Shown piece after piece: positions 42,710-52,974 of a stretch of DNA of 64,000 bases. The notes beneath the pieces are model-generated. The model saw nothing but the letters and a program-made list of their open reading frames with translations. It was not told the origin of the DNA and made no database searches. Made by a program: the position numbers and the translations under genes. Numbering within the stretch: the first letter of the stretch is position 1; each line of letters begins with the position of its first letter. The DNA lies in NCBI GenBank assembly GCA_028285685.1, contig JANQOR010000035.1, forward strand, positions 174,577-238,576. The letters run 5' to 3'. This DNA is from Cyclobacteriaceae bacterium (lineage in GTDB: Bacteria; Bacteroidota; Bacteroidia; Cytophagales; Cyclobacteriaceae).

Positions 42710-45115
42710 ATGTTTAAGAACTATCTCATCACTGGGTGGAGAACGCTCAGGAAAAAACCATTCGTGCATCTACTCAACATTTCAGGATTAGCCATTGGGG
42801 TTGCGGCCTTTCTGTTCATCGCACTTTCGGCGTGGTACGAATACTCCTTTGATCAATTCCATAAAGATGTAGACCGGATCTACCGTGTCAATCATGTAAT
42901 AAAACAAGAGGGGCAAGAATCGTATTACGCAGCAGCCACCTTTCCAAGAGTAGGACCCGCCATGGTCGAGGAGTTCGAGCAGGTAGAAGCGTCGTGCAGG
43001 TTGGTACATGCGTTCAAAGGAGCGATCGGCGTTGTAAAAAATAATCCTATCAAACATCAACAAGCTTTTTATGCCGAATCGTCCATTTTTGAAATATTCT
43101 CCTTCCCGCTTATCCGTGGTGATAGGAAGACCGCACTGAATAATGTTTACAGTGTTGTCCTGTCAGAAAATGCAGCGAAGCAGCACTTTGGAACAACTGA
43201 TTGTCTTGGAAAGCAGATCGACATCCATACGTTGGAGGGAGAGCATACCTATCTGGTGACCGGGGTTTTTGATAATTCAAGCCCGAGCCATATGGACATG
43301 GAAATATTACTGTCATTTCCCTCCATTCTTCAGGCTTGGGGACCCGGAGCAGATCGAAACTGGCGATGGTTTGATTTTATTACATATCTGAGAGTGAAGC
43401 CAGGAACCGACATGTTGGCTATGGAAAAACAAGTGGTGCCATTTATTGACAAACACGGAGGTGAACGGCTGGGCAGCAAGCGAATAGATCTTGATTTTAT
43501 TCCGGTCTTAGATATTCACCTCAAATCCAACATCAATCAAGAAATCACGGTGAACGGAGATGGCCAAATGGTAAACTTCCTGCTGTTGGTGGGAGGATTT
43601 ATTCTTGTCATTGCCTGGATCAACTATGTTAACTTATATACTGCCAGAGCCAGTGATCGATGCAAAGAAGTTGGTATCCGCAAAGCGTTGGGAAGTAACC
43701 GGAATAGCTTGATCATGCAGTTTTTCATTGAGGCGGCCATATCAAATTTCCTTGCGATTGTTATTGGGTTTTTAGGATTTCTTCTGATCAAATATCTGAC
43801 CTACCAATACATGGGAGTTGAGTTGCCATCGATCAGTGAATTTGGTTTGGCCGTACCTGTTGTGTTAGGGGTCATTTTGATTGCTAGTGTGCTATTCTCA
43901 GGAACTTATCCAGCATTATTTATTTCAAAGTTTCGCACTATTGCGGCTCTGAAGGGTAGTTCGGGCAGATCTTCGGGCTTACGTTTTCGCAAGGCATTAG
44001 TAGTGTTTCAATTTATGGCGTCTGGTGCAATGATAGGAGGTACTATCGTTGTGTTTACGCAGTTTCAATTCATGAAAAATCAACCTACCGGGGTTGATAC
44101 CACCGATACCGTGGTGATGGAAGTTCCAAACTTTGTTGGTAATGAAAGATCATATGCGCAATCAATTCATGTGTTGAAAAATGAGTTGAATAGAATAAAT
44201 GGAGTAACGGAGATTGCAGTCTCTTCAGATGTTCCAGGGGCACAAGTAGAGTGGAGGGGTAGTTCTTTTCTTCTCAATAAGCCAAATGATAGGAAGATCG
44301 TATTCAAAATGACCGTGGATGATGATTACCTGGATTTTTTAAAAGCAGATTTTCTTGCAGGCCGCAATTTTTATGATGAATCAGACAGCCTTTCTGTTAT
44401 AATCAATGAGGAGACCATGTACCTGTACGGGATTGAAAATCCCGAGGATGCGATCAATCAACGGGTGCGCTTTGCTGGCCTTGATACCATGAAAATTGTG
44501 GGAGTGATTGACAATTTCTATCAAGAGTCATTGCGCGAAGCGTTTAAACCAACCGTTTACTTGAGAATTGATAACGAGCTGCGTTACATGTCTGTACGTG
44601 TAAAAAGCCAAAGCTCACAGTCCTTCTTGAAAGAGGCCGAATCAAAGTTTATTGCATCTTTTCCAAGCTTACCCTTTGCCTATTCTTTCATGGATGACTT
44701 ATTAGTTATCAGACACGAAAAAGAAGTGAAATTTCAATGGTTGTTCAACGCTTTTTCTGCACTAGCAATTTTTCTTTCTTTTTTAGGATTGTCAGGCCTG
44801 GCTTTCTACACCACCTCTAAAAGAAAGAAGGAAGCAGGTATCAGGAAGGTTCTTGGTTCATCTACCGGACTCATTGTTCAGCTGGTATTCAAAGATTTTG
44901 CGAAGTTGGTATTAATCGGCAATATACTGGCCATTCCAACCCTTTGGCTACTGGCTAATCAATGGCTGGACCAATTTGCCTTTCATGTACGTTTTTCATG
45001 GATGATCCCACTTGGGACGGTTTTGATGAGTGTTCTATTTGCCTTTGGCTTCACCTTTTTCCATTTGGTAAAGTTGGGGAATGTTAATCCTGCCGATGTG
45101 TTGAAGGAAGAGTGA
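42710..45115 (+). CDS. MacB/FtsX-type ABC transporter permease
   Basis: An 801-residue permease of the large duplicated type found in Bacteroidota. Membrane helices lie near 20-42, 285-310, 340-360, 380-405 and 430-450, and after a second large periplasmic domain at 675-700, 730-755 and 765-790. KNYLITGWRTLRKKPFVHLL opens it; FtsX-like segments include EVGIRKALGSNRNSLIMQF and EAGIRKVLGSSTGLIVQLV. Such permeases drive mechanotransmission or efflux with a MacB-like ATPase, which is not encoded nearby. Confidence 0.9.
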   Translation: MFKNYLITGWRTLRKKPFVHLLNISGLAIGVAAFLFIALSAWYEYSFDQFHKDVDRIYRVNHVIKQEGQESYYAAATFPRVGPAMVEEFEQVEASCRLVHAFKGAIGVVKNNPIKHQQAFYAESSIFEIFSFPLIRGDRKTALNNVYSVVLSENAAKQHFGTTDCLGKQIDIHTLEGEHTYLVTGVFDNSSPSHMDMEILLSFPSILQAWGPGADRNWRWFDFITYLRVKPGTDMLAMEKQVVPFIDKHGGERLGSKRIDLDFIPVLDIHLKSNINQEITVNGDGQMVNFLLLVGGFILVIAWINYVNLYTARASDRCKEVGIRKALGSNRNSLIMQFFIEAAISNFLAIVIGFLGFLLIKYLTYQYMGVELPSISEFGLAVPVVLGVILIASVLFSGTYPALFISKFRTIAALKGSSGRSSGLRFRKALVVFQFMASGAMIGGTIVVFTQFQFMKNQPTGVDTTDTVVMEVPNFVGNERSYAQSIHVLKNELNRINGVTEIAVSSDVPGAQVEWRGSSFLLNKPNDRKIVFKMTVDDDYLDFLKADFLAGRNFYDESDSLSVIINEETMYLYGIENPEDAINQRVRFAGLDTMKIVGVIDNFYQESLREAFKPTVYLRIDNELRYMSVRVKSQSSQSFLKEAESKFIASFPSLPFAYSFMDDLLVIRHEKEVKFQWLFNAFSALAIFLSFLGLSGLAFYTTSKRKKEAGIRKVLGSSTGLIVQLVFKDFAKLVLIGNILAIPTLWLLANQWLDQFAFHVRFSWMIPLGTVLMSVLFAFGFTFFHLVKLGNVNPADVLKEE

Positions 45116-45195
45116 TCTTTTCAAATTCGATGTATTGTAATCATTCAGCCGCGACACTACTTCAGTCGTCCTTCTTTCTGCAATCACGAAAAAAA

Positions 45196-45576
45196 CTAGG
45201 CAACAACTGCCGTTGCTTCTATCTCGATCAGCATTTTCGGATCGATCAGAGCAGATATTTCAACCATGGCTGTGGCGGGTTTGATTTCACCAAAGTACTC
45301 ACCATGAGCTTTTCCGAATTCTTTCCAGAGAGAGATATCCGTCACAAACATTCGGGTTCGAACAACATCTTCAAGCTTCGCACCTGCTCTTGCTAGTGTT
45401 TCCTCAATGATTTCTAAACAGACCTTTGCTTGTTCATATGGTGTTTCACCGACGGTCTTCCCGTCTCTAATTGGTGCGGTGCCAGAGACTTCAATGGTGT
45501 TGCCCACTCTAACAGCACGGGAATATCCAACCTTGTCTTCCCATGGTGCCCCTGAAGTAAAAATTTGTCTTTCCAT
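45196..45576 (-). CDS. ridA: RidA family protein (reactive intermediate deaminase)
   Basis: A 126-residue YjgF/YER057c/UK114 trimeric protein. GYSRAVRVGNTIEVSGTAPI, CLEIIEETLARAGAKLEDVV and RTRMFVTDISLWKEFGKAHG are the family blocks, and the key arginine of the active site is present in RTRMF. Archetypal RidA hydrolyses 2-aminoacrylate and related imines from PLP enzymes. The final ALIDPKMLIEIEATAVV matches the family's C terminus. It faces the ABC permease gene, 80 nt away. Confidence 0.9.
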   Translation of the reverse strand: MERQIFTSGAPWEDKVGYSRAVRVGNTIEVSGTAPIRDGKTVGETPYEQAKVCLEIIEETLARAGAKLEDVVRTRMFVTDISLWKEFGKAHGEYFGEIKPATAMVEISALIDPKMLIEIEATAVVA

Positions 45577-45685
45577 AGAATGTCAAATTAATTCAAAAAT
45601 GTGACCACTTATATAAAATTTACTGATGCGCTTTCAGGACAAAGGCTCTTTCAGTTGTTTAGTGAGGCAGATTCGTCAAAAATCC

Positions 45686-45693
45686 TATTTTTG
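45686..45693 (+). promoter_or_regulatory. -7 promoter element of the alanine symporter gene
   Basis: TATTTTTG matches TAnnTTTG and lies 28 nt before the ATG at 45722. No clear -33 element is seen at the normal distance. Confidence 0.5.
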
Positions 45694-45721
45694 TCGACTC
45701 CTAACCAAAAAAGATTGACAC

Positions 45722-47398
45722 ATGCGTGAACTGAACAACTTTCTTGCTTTGATAGACAGCTACATCGGTAGCTCATGGTGGTTTCCCTATGCCTTGTTAG
45801 GAACGGGGTTGTTCTTCACGATTTACCTAAAATTTCCACAGATTAGATATTTCCGATTCGCCTTCAGGGTGGTCAAGGGAAAGTATGATAAAAGCAGCGA
45901 CGAAGGAGATACATCACATTTTCAGGCGCTCACAACTGCACTGTCTGGAACAGTTGGGACCGGTAATATTGCTGGCGTAGCTCTTGCCGTTCACATTGGA
46001 GGACCTGCGGCTCTCTTTTGGATGTTAATGACTGCCGCTGTCGGCATGTGCACAAAATTTGTGGAGGTAACGCTTTCTCACAAATACAGGGAAAAAACTG
46101 CAGATGGTACGATGGCAGGAGGTCCGATGTATTACATGAAAAATAAGTTGAACATGGGCTGGCTTGCTGCAATTTTCGCTGGGGCAACGGTCTTGTCTTC
46201 ATTTGGAACCGGATCCCTCCCACAGATAAACAGTATAGCTGATTCAATGAATTCAGTGTTTGGATTGGATGAAATGATGGTGGGGGGAATTCTTGCTGTT
46301 TTGCTGGGACTTGTAATTATAGGCGGGATCAAGCGTATCGCAGCTGTGACCTCCAGATTGGTACCGACAATGGCGCTGATCTACTTTGTGGGAGCCTTTG
46401 CAGTGATTTTTTATAACATTGGAAACATCGTTCCTTCACTTGTTTCCGTTTTTGCAGACCTCTTCACCGGTTCGGCAGCAACAGGAGGTTTCGTAGGTGC
46501 TTCAATCGCCTTTGCCTTTAATAAGGGAGTGGGTCGAGGCCTTTTCTCAAACGAAGCGGGCCAGGGTAGTGCACCGATTGCCCACGCGGCAGCCAAAGCA
46601 CACGAACCCGTCTCTGAGGGGCTTGTTGCCATTTTAGAGCCATTTATAGATACCATAGTTATTTGTACAATCACAGGCCTGGTCTTGCTTTCTTCCGGGG
46701 TCTGGAGTGAAAAGCACGTCAATCAATTCGACTACACAGACATGTCCATTGTTGAAGCCTCTCTTACGGACAAAACCGATGAGGGCGTTCAGCAGCTTTA
46801 TGGCCATATCAGTGGCGAGAACCCTGTGGCATTGTTTGACGGAGATCTCACCGTCGAAGAAGGCGAAATTCAAGGATTTGGTGTTTCAATTGTAAATGCA
46901 AGATCCCTTGCGGAAAATGTCAGAATCTCTAAAAATGGACAACCATACAGTGGGGTGGTGAGTGTTGTGAATGGAAAACCAGCAGATTTAGATCTGGTAT
47001 TTGAAGGAGCATCTCTTGTCCACAGTGCGCCCTTGACAGCAGAAGCATTTACACGTAGTTTTTTCGGAGAATCAGGGAAGTACATCGTTTCTATAGGGCT
47101 GCTTCTCTTTGCATTTAGTACTGCGATTAGCTGGTCCTACTATGGTGACAGGGCAATGACGTACCTTTTTGGTTCTAAGTCAGTAGTGTACTACAGACTG
47201 GTTTATGTAGTTGCCTTTTTCATCGCATCGTTTGCTGATACCACCATTATTTGGACGTTGTCAGGCATTACTATCGCGGTAATGACATTGCCTAACTTAT
47301 TCGGTATTATAATGCTCAGAAAAGACATGAAGGATACGGTTAGTGAGTATTGGGATACGTTCAAAGAGGAATGGCCGGAAGAAAAAACTCCAGAGTAA
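45722..47398 (+). CDS. Alanine/glycine:cation symporter (AGCS family) with a large insert
   Basis: A 558-residue sodium-coupled amino-acid transporter. [40 protein letters not shown] and [20 protein letters not shown] are hallmark AGCS blocks. Normal members have about 450-480 residues. The excess is one block at about residues 332-436, after the helix LVLLSSGVW, which is hydrophilic, beta-rich and acidic ([30 protein letters not shown]), before the standard [15 protein letters not shown] helix. Its end overlaps the TonB-dependent receptor start by 28 nt, so the two should be co-expressed. Confidence 0.9.
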   Translation: MRELNNFLALIDSYIGSSWWFPYALLGTGLFFTIYLKFPQIRYFRFAFRVVKGKYDKSSDEGDTSHFQALTTALSGTVGTGNIAGVALAVHIGGPAALFWMLMTAAVGMCTKFVEVTLSHKYREKTADGTMAGGPMYYMKNKLNMGWLAAIFAGATVLSSFGTGSLPQINSIADSMNSVFGLDEMMVGGILAVLLGLVIIGGIKRIAAVTSRLVPTMALIYFVGAFAVIFYNIGNIVPSLVSVFADLFTGSAATGGFVGASIAFAFNKGVGRGLFSNEAGQGSAPIAHAAAKAHEPVSEGLVAILEPFIDTIVICTITGLVLLSSGVWSEKHVNQFDYTDMSIVEASLTDKTDEGVQQLYGHISGENPVALFDGDLTVEEGEIQGFGVSIVNARSLAENVRISKNGQPYSGVVSVVNGKPADLDLVFEGASLVHSAPLTAEAFTRSFFGESGKYIVSIGLLLFAFSTAISWSYYGDRAMTYLFGSKSVVYYRLVYVVAFFIASFADTTIIWTLSGITIAVMTLPNLFGIIMLRKDMKDTVSEYWDTFKEEWPEEKTPE

Positions 47399-49449
47399 CC
47401 CGATTTCTTACCGGGGGGGTTATTGCTTTCCTGGTATTACCCACTATAGTCTTTAGTCGGCAGCAACCCGCAGAAGATGATACAACTAGACAATGGACCA
47501 CTCTACGAGAGGTGCAAGTAAATGCTTTAGCGCTCTCCAATTCGAAATTCGACTATGGAGGCATGATTGGCACCATTAGCGAAAAAAAACTGTCGGTTTC
47601 TGACCCCACGATTGCATCCGTCGAAATAAACAAGGTCCCGGGTGTATACTGGCACTCCGGTGCATTGAATACAAACCGTATCACCATCCGAGGGATTGGT
47701 TCCCGATCACCCTTCTCCACCAATAAGATTCGGGCTTACTATGGCGATATTCCACTTACTGACGGTGGAGGTGAAACGACGTTGGAGGATATCGATTTAG
47801 GCTTTGTCGGTGGCTTGGAAGTTCAAAAAGGAGCAAATTCAAGTCTTTATGGATCTGGTCTAGGTGGAACGATTTTTCTTAAAGAGCCAACGATCGACAG
47901 CAGTGCCATGGAGACAAATTTTAGCTACGGTTCCTTTGGGTTAACAAGAGCTGGAGTCAGGGGTAGTGTTGCCGCGACAGATGGTGTTTTTCGTATGGGA
48001 TATCAATCTCAAAAAAGTGATGGATATAGGGACAACAACTCTTTTGATAGACAAACTCTTTTCATTTCTTCCAATCTTGATTTTGGAAAAAATCAGTTTA
48101 GCTTTCTTGGACTTTTTGTTGAGCAAAGGGCTTTCATCCCTAGTTCCCTGGGGATCACAGACTTTAATGAAATCCCAGAGAGTGCAGCGTTTACCTGGGG
48201 GGCGGCTCGAGGTTTCGAGGATTACGAGCGTTGGTTAGCTGGGATTTCTTGGTCGAAAGATCTTGGCGGAGAATCGAAACTTGTTTCCAGCGTTTACACG
48301 GTAGGTCGTGACGCCTTTGAACCAAGGCCTTTTAACATCCTCGAGGAAAAGAATTATGGAATTGGCATTCGATCCAGATGGGAAACAATAGTTAATGGCT
48401 TGTTGATTCATGCCGGATTTGAAGGTTATGGTGACATCTACAAGGCAAGGACATTTGAAAACCTTCAACCAACGAATGGAAGTGAGCAAGGACAAATTTT
48501 GACTGAAGTCAAGCACCCGAGGAGCTATCTAAACTTGTTCACTGAGTCAAGGGTGGATCTTGGTGAGAATATTCTTGTTGGTGCGGGGGTGAATTTCAAT
48601 ATCACATCGTATGAGATTGAAAATAGCTTTCCATCTTCCTTAGATTCGAAAAACACACTTAACCCCATCGCTTCACCAAGACTCTCAATCATATATCGGC
48701 TGAATCAATCTGCGAATGTTTTTGCGACAATCAGCCATGGGTTTTCGCCACTTTCTGTGGATGATTCCACGAATCCTGATGGCTCATTAAACACAGATAT
48801 CAAACCAGAAACAGGCTGGAACAGGGAAATTGGATTCAAGCACGCTAATGGTCGTACAAACTTGGAAGTTTCGATCTATTCTATGGATATCCGAAACCTA
48901 CTAGTAACAAGGAGAACTGCCGAGGATATAATTTTTGGCGTCAATGCTGGCAGAACAATTCACAATGGACTGGAACTTGATATTGAGTCGTTGGTTGTTG
49001 ACAGGGGAGATAATCAAGTGGTGGGAGATGTTAGCTATTCCTTCTCACATTTTGAGTTTAAAGAATTTGTTGATGATCAAAATGACTTTTCCGGGAATCA
49101 GCTCACAGGAGTGCCAAGGCATCAGTTAAATGCCGATTTAAGCTTCGAGAGGAAATGGTTTTTTTCAGGAATTGGTTATCAGTTCGTTGGCGAAATGCCA
49201 ATTACGGACGGCAATGATCAATTTTCAGATAGCTATCAGGTTTTGAATCTATATGCAGGATCAAACATCACAGTGAGCAAAAAGTGGGAAGCCATGTTTC
49301 TGTTAAGGTTGAACAATGTGTTTGATGAAAAGTATGCTTCGATGCTCGCAATCAATGCCAGGGCTTTTGGTGGAAGTGAGCCACGGTATTTCTATCCTGG
49401 ACTACCTACAAATTACCAAGCAAGTGCCAGCTTGCGTTATAAACTATGA
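47371..49449 (+). CDS. TonB-dependent outer-membrane receptor
   Basis: A 692-residue receptor. The signal region is [19 protein letters not shown], a short TonB-box-like stretch follows, and the plug domain (about 70-175) reads [20 protein letters not shown] and [20 protein letters not shown]. The barrel ends in a Phe-less strand closing ASASLRYKL. There is no carboxypeptidase-like domain. The start is the ATG at 47371, preceded by AGAGG, inside the end of the alanine symporter gene. The pairing suggests uptake of an amino acid or peptide-linked compound across both membranes, which is inference. Confidence 0.87.
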   Translation: MAGRKNSRVTRFLTGGVIAFLVLPTIVFSRQQPAEDDTTRQWTTLREVQVNALALSNSKFDYGGMIGTISEKKLSVSDPTIASVEINKVPGVYWHSGALNTNRITIRGIGSRSPFSTNKIRAYYGDIPLTDGGGETTLEDIDLGFVGGLEVQKGANSSLYGSGLGGTIFLKEPTIDSSAMETNFSYGSFGLTRAGVRGSVAATDGVFRMGYQSQKSDGYRDNNSFDRQTLFISSNLDFGKNQFSFLGLFVEQRAFIPSSLGITDFNEIPESAAFTWGAARGFEDYERWLAGISWSKDLGGESKLVSSVYTVGRDAFEPRPFNILEEKNYGIGIRSRWETIVNGLLIHAGFEGYGDIYKARTFENLQPTNGSEQGQILTEVKHPRSYLNLFTESRVDLGENILVGAGVNFNITSYEIENSFPSSLDSKNTLNPIASPRLSIIYRLNQSANVFATISHGFSPLSVDDSTNPDGSLNTDIKPETGWNREIGFKHANGRTNLEVSIYSMDIRNLLVTRRTAEDIIFGVNAGRTIHNGLELDIESLVVDRGDNQVVGDVSYSFSHFEFKEFVDDQNDFSGNQLTGVPRHQLNADLSFERKWFFSGIGYQFVGEMPITDGNDQFSDSYQVLNLYAGSNITVSKKWEAMFLLRLNNVFDEKYASMLAINARAFGGSEPRYFYPGLPTNYQASASLRYKL

Positions 49450-49791
49450 GCCTAAATTCTCTCGAATTTTCTTTGGTAATTTATCTCGGATGATACCGTA
49501 AGACTTGTCCAGTATGTTCTTCCACTTCTCATCATTGATAAAACGAATATCGTCGACCGCAATCCATTTGTTCCTGGCCAGGTAGGGGGCGGGCTTCATA
49601 CCTGGCAGACCACTCATTTCTTCGAAATCGTCATCTGACACCTTAAAGGAAGCGTTAATTGGTGTTTGATCCAATCCAAATATGGCATACATCTTATTAC
49701 CAACCATGAACGCTAGATGTTCACCCCACTTCATTCCTTCGGTGGTGCCAGGTAATGTTAGACAATGATCTCTTATTTCCTCAATTCCCAT
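49444..49791 (-). CDS. MmcQ/YjbR family DNA-binding-like protein
   Basis: A 115-residue protein of the CyaY-like YjbR fold. EEIRDHCLTLPGTTEGMKWG, FMVGNKMYAIFGLDQTPINA and the end PAPYLARNKWIAVDDI match the family. Some relatives bind DNA, but the function is unsettled. The start is the ATG at 49791, and the N terminus overlaps the SRPBCC gene by 11 nt. Its TAG overlaps the TonB-dependent receptor's TGA by six bases. Confidence 0.88.
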   Translation of the reverse strand: MGIEEIRDHCLTLPGTTEGMKWGEHLAFMVGNKMYAIFGLDQTPINASFKVSDDDFEEMSGLPGMKPAPYLARNKWIAVDDIRFINDEKWKNILDKSYGIIRDKLPKKIRENLGS

Positions 49792-50230
49792 GGCGAGGAT
49801 TACCTTCAGCAAAGGCCTTAAAATCTTCCATAAAGGTGTAACTCTGTTTGCTAAAGGCCTTCCTACCCCATAACAGGGACATAAGCTTCATGAAACCCGA
49901 AAATTGAAATTCGGTCTCAGAGATCCATTTCGTTTTGTCCCCCTCCTCTTTGAAGTAGTTTTTTTGAATGTTATAAACGCCCTTGGTTTCATAAGTGCCA
50001 TGTAACTCCTCCGGCAAGTTCCTGCATGTGATGGTTTCGATCATTTCCACTTCCCTCTTTCCCATTTTGTATTTCAGTTGTGCCTTGGAACCCTCCTCAC
50101 CTGGAGGACCTTCTGAGGGAGAAAAACTAACAAATCCTTTTTGCCAGTATTTCATGTTGTCTGGATTATCAAATAACTCCAGAGTCTTTTCTCTAGGCTG
50201 ATTGATAACTATCTCGTTAGTATATTTCAT
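49781..50230 (-). CDS. SRPBCC-fold (START-like) protein
   Basis: A 149-residue protein with the helix-grip layout of polyketide-cyclase/AHSA1-like proteins. It starts EIVINQPREKTLELFDNPDN, then shows YWQKGFVSFSPSEGPPGEEG and ends in the long C-terminal helix (KAFSKQSYTFMEDFKAFAEG). Such folds bind hydrophobic ligands; there is no way to name the ligand. It is encoded directly upstream of the YjbR gene with an 11-nt overlap. Confidence 0.82.
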   Translation of the reverse strand: MKYTNEIVINQPREKTLELFDNPDNMKYWQKGFVSFSPSEGPPGEEGSKAQLKYKMGKREVEMIETITCRNLPEELHGTYETKGVYNIQKNYFKEEGDKTKWISETEFQFSGFMKLMSLLWGRKAFSKQSYTFMEDFKAFAEGNPRHGN

Positions 50231-50445
50231 GGCTTTTTATTTCAATTTTAGGTCTGTGTCATCAGATTTTCAATAGCTGAAAAGTAATTACTGAAAAATC
50301 ATCCTAAAGGATGACATAAAGACGTATTTAGATACCAGATAGACCGACAAAACCAGCCAGACATTCCAATTTTTTGGATGAGAGGCGCGGTCTGCTTAGG
50401 GATTGTGATACGAGGTTGGACCTTGTATGTTGACTGTTGAGATAA

Positions 50446-50790
50446 CTAATTCTTCTTTTTCGACGACTTTGCCTCCTTGTTGAAAACGAGACACTGATCA
50501 ACCCAATCTGCCAATTCACGATCATCATCCCAACCCTCAGGACTAATAAATGCATAACCTTTCATCGGTCTTTTGGTGAAATCCATTACCCGAGCGCCTG
50601 ACTTTTTAAGGAATTTTTCAAAAACATGGGGTCCAATTCGCGCCATCAGATCGTCCTTGACAATTCCTAAGCACATTTTTTCGTCTACCATAAATGTTAG
50701 ACCACCCATCATCTGCTTTTCGGTATAGTTTGCCTTTCGATCATCCAGTGCTTGACGTAGTTTATCAGCCAGTACTTCATTATAAGCCAT
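50446..50790 (-). CDS. TfoX/Sxy N-terminal-domain protein
   Basis: A 114-residue protein with the TfoX N-terminal fold. RKANYTEKQMMGGLTFMVDE and MCLGIVKDDLMARIGP are typical; the C terminus is lysine-rich (KEAKSSKKKN). Full-length TfoX proteins regulate competence, but single-domain versions are common outside competent bacteria with no shown role. It is 13 nt after the ruvB stop codon, on the same strand, so it is probably co-transcribed with ruvB. Confidence 0.85.
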   Translation of the reverse strand: MAYNEVLADKLRQALDDRKANYTEKQMMGGLTFMVDEKMCLGIVKDDLMARIGPHVFEKFLKKSGARVMDFTKRPMKGYAFISPEGWDDDRELADWVDQCLVFNKEAKSSKKKN

Positions 50791-50803
50791 ACCTTACAAT
50801 TTA

Positions 50804-51829
50804 CTAGAATAACGAACCAGACTGCTGTGGTGGGACAATTCCGATGTGTTTATAAGCGAGTTCCGTCGCTTCGCGCCCTCTGGAAGTCCGTTTTATGTAG
50901 CCTTCCTGAATGAGGAAAGGTTCGTAAACCTCTTCAATGGTTTCAGCCTCTTCACCACAAGCTGTTGCGATGGTTCCAAGGCCAACCGGACCTCCTTTGA
51001 ACTTGTTAATGATTGTAGATAAAATTCGATTATCCATTTCATCCAGCCCATGGTCATCAACGTCCAGTGCCTTTAATGCCATTTTCGAAATCTCCATTGT
51101 GATAGCACCATCACCTTTAATTTGTGCGAAATCCCTGGTTCTACGAAGTAAATTATTGGCTATCCTAGGAGTACCGCGACTCCTTCTCGCTATCTCATGA
51201 GCTGCCTCCTCGTCAATGATCGAATTAAGGATGTCTGCAGACCTACCAACAATTTGGGTTAGAAGTTTTGCATCATAATACTCAAGCCGGGAGTTGATTC
51301 CGAATCGTGCGCGAAGAGGAGCTGTCAAGAGTCCAGACCTTGTTGTTGCCCCAATCAAAGTAAATGGATGCAGTTCAATTTGAACAGAACGTGCGTTAGG
51401 ACCAGAGTCCAACATGATGTCGATTCGGTAATCCTCCATGGCAGAGTATAGATACTCCTCTACAACGGGATTTAGACGGTGAATTTCGTCGATGAACAAA
51501 ACATCATGTGGTTCAAGGTTGGTCAGCAGTCCTGCGAGTTCACCTGCCTTATCAAGAACAGGACCGGAGGTGACCTTGATATTTGCTTGTAGTTCGTTTG
51601 CGATAATGTGAGAAAGTGTGGTTTTTCCTAACCCTGGAGGGCCATGTAGAAGCACATGATCGAGCGGTTCAGTTCTCTGTTTGGCAGCCTCCACAAAAAT
51701 CTTCAGATTCTCAACTACTTTGTCCTGGCCTGCAAAGTCCGCAAAAGAAAGTGGACGTAACGCCTTCTCAAACTCCTTCTCCTCAGGGTTCATCCCTTCT
51801 CCATCTTGTTGTAAGTAGTCTTCCCGCAT
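50804..51829 (-). CDS. ruvB: Holliday junction branch-migration ATPase RuvB
   Basis: A 341-residue AAA+ helicase that moves Holliday junctions with Ruv[21 protein letters not shown] opens it. Walker A is GPPGLGKTT (63-71), Walker B is LFIDEIHRL, and the conserved [19 protein letters not shown] holds the sensor and arginine finger. The C-terminal winged helix includes [17 protein letters not shown]. The ATG at 51829 is preferred, as it restores the usual N terminus. The -7 element TATATTTG (51839-51846) is nine bases from it. Confidence 0.97.
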   Translation of the reverse strand: MREDYLQQDGEGMNPEEKEFEKALRPLSFADFAGQDKVVENLKIFVEAAKQRTEPLDHVLLHGPPGLGKTTLSHIIANELQANIKVTSGPVLDKAGELAGLLTNLEPHDVLFIDEIHRLNPVVEEYLYSAMEDYRIDIMLDSGPNARSVQIELHPFTLIGATTRSGLLTAPLRARFGINSRLEYYDAKLLTQIVGRSADILNSIIDEEAAHEIARRSRGTPRIANNLLRRTRDFAQIKGDGAITMEISKMALKALDVDDHGLDEMDNRILSTIINKFKGGPVGLGTIATACGEEAETIEEVYEPFLIQEGYIKRTSRGREATELAYKHIGIVPPQQSGSLF

Positions 51830-51838
51830 TTTATTTTT

Positions 51839-51846
51839 CAAATATA
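51839..51846 (-). promoter_or_regulatory. -7 promoter element of ruvB
   Basis: On the minus strand it reads TATATTTG, an exact TAnnTTTG match, nine bases before the ruvB ATG, implying a leader of about five bases. Confidence 0.55.
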
Positions 51847-51899
51847 GTGGAACGAGGATTTGATATTGATTGATTTATCATTGCAAAAAAGATAAATCT

Positions 51900-52904
51900 G
51901 TGAAGAAATCCGGTCCTTTAATTTTAGCATTTGTACTCCTATTCCAGGGATGCCAAAGGACAGCGGAGACGGATCAATTCCACCTAAGCGGATTGACGAT
52001 GGGCACGATTGAGTACAATGTCAAATACCATGGAGCTGAAGTCAACCTGAAAAATGACATAGATCAAGTATTAATCGAGCTTAATCAGTCACTTTCTACT
52101 TACATTTCAGATTCGGAGATTTCTCAGCTTAACGAATGGGGGAAGTTAAACTTTGAATCAAAGTATTTTTTGCCAGTACTTGAAGTCAGTAAAGAGGTTT
52201 TTTTGAGAACAAATGGAACTTTTGATCCAAGTATTGGTCCGCTGGCTCAGGCTTGGGGTTTTGGACCTGACAAGAGAATCCCTGAAATGCGACAGGCGCA
52301 AATCGATTCACTCAAATTGATGATCGGGTTTCAACAGGTTGAATTTGATGAAAATTCAGTCTCAATGCCTCCAAATTATCAACTTGATTTTGGAGCTATC
52401 GCAAAAGGGTACGCGGTTGATTTGGTAGCTGGGTTGCTCGAAGAAAAGGGTATTCAAAATTATATAATTGAAATTGGCGGTGAAGTGAGATGCCTGGGGG
52501 TGAACGCAAATGGGAAGACCTGGACGCTTGGAATTGAAGATCCCACAGTAGAGAAGGATGAGAGAAGAGTTTATGGACTTGTTCGGCTGAAAGATCGATC
52601 GTTAGCTACCTCGGGCAATTACAGGAACTACTATGAAAAAGATGGTCGAATCTATGCGCACATTATAGATCCAAGAACTGGCTATAATGCGAGACACACT
52701 TTGCTAAGTGTCTCAGTTTTTGCCAGTGATTGCATCACGGCTGACGCCTATGCTACCGCTTTTATGGTACTTGGAATAGAGGATTCTTATGAAATCGTTG
52801 AAAGTGAAAGTGATCTGGATGCCATTTTTATTTATCAGGATGATGATGGAGAACTCGTCCACGTAGCTACTGAAGGAATTAAACCATTCGTGGAAATAAG
52901 ATGA
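51900..52904 (+). CDS. apbE: FAD:protein FMN transferase (ApbE), lipoprotein
   Basis: A 334-residue lipoprotein. From the GTG at 51900 the signal reads VKKSGPLILAFVLLFQGC with lipid on C18. LTMGTIEYNVKY, NGTFDPSIGPLAQAWGFGP, DFGAIAKGYAVD (Mg/FAD site) and SLATSGNYRNYYE are ApbE signatures, and DAYATAFMVLG is the closing block. It attaches FMN covalently to Thr or Ser of partners such as Na+-NQR subunits in the periplasm. Upstream in-frame TTG would add ten polar residues before the signal. It is divergent from ruvB. Confidence 0.92.
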   Translation: MKKSGPLILAFVLLFQGCQRTAETDQFHLSGLTMGTIEYNVKYHGAEVNLKNDIDQVLIELNQSLSTYISDSEISQLNEWGKLNFESKYFLPVLEVSKEVFLRTNGTFDPSIGPLAQAWGFGPDKRIPEMRQAQIDSLKLMIGFQQVEFDENSVSMPPNYQLDFGAIAKGYAVDLVAGLLEEKGIQNYIIEIGGEVRCLGVNANGKTWTLGIEDPTVEKDERRVYGLVRLKDRSLATSGNYRNYYEKDGRIYAHIIDPRTGYNARHTLLSVSVFASDCITADAYATAFMVLGIEDSYEIVESESDLDAIFIYQDDDGELVHVATEGIKPFVEIR

Positions 52905-52974
52905 TCATTTTGGTTAACTATGGAACATATTTCCCAGAGGGAATTTTGCCAGATGATTTTTTGTATAAGAGGAT

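Noticed and set aside
50231-50445. A 6-bp inverted repeat (50299-50314) as a terminator.
   Set aside because: It is short with no T run and lies over 100 nt past the TfoX stop and nearer to the upstream end of the SRPBCC gene; not supported.
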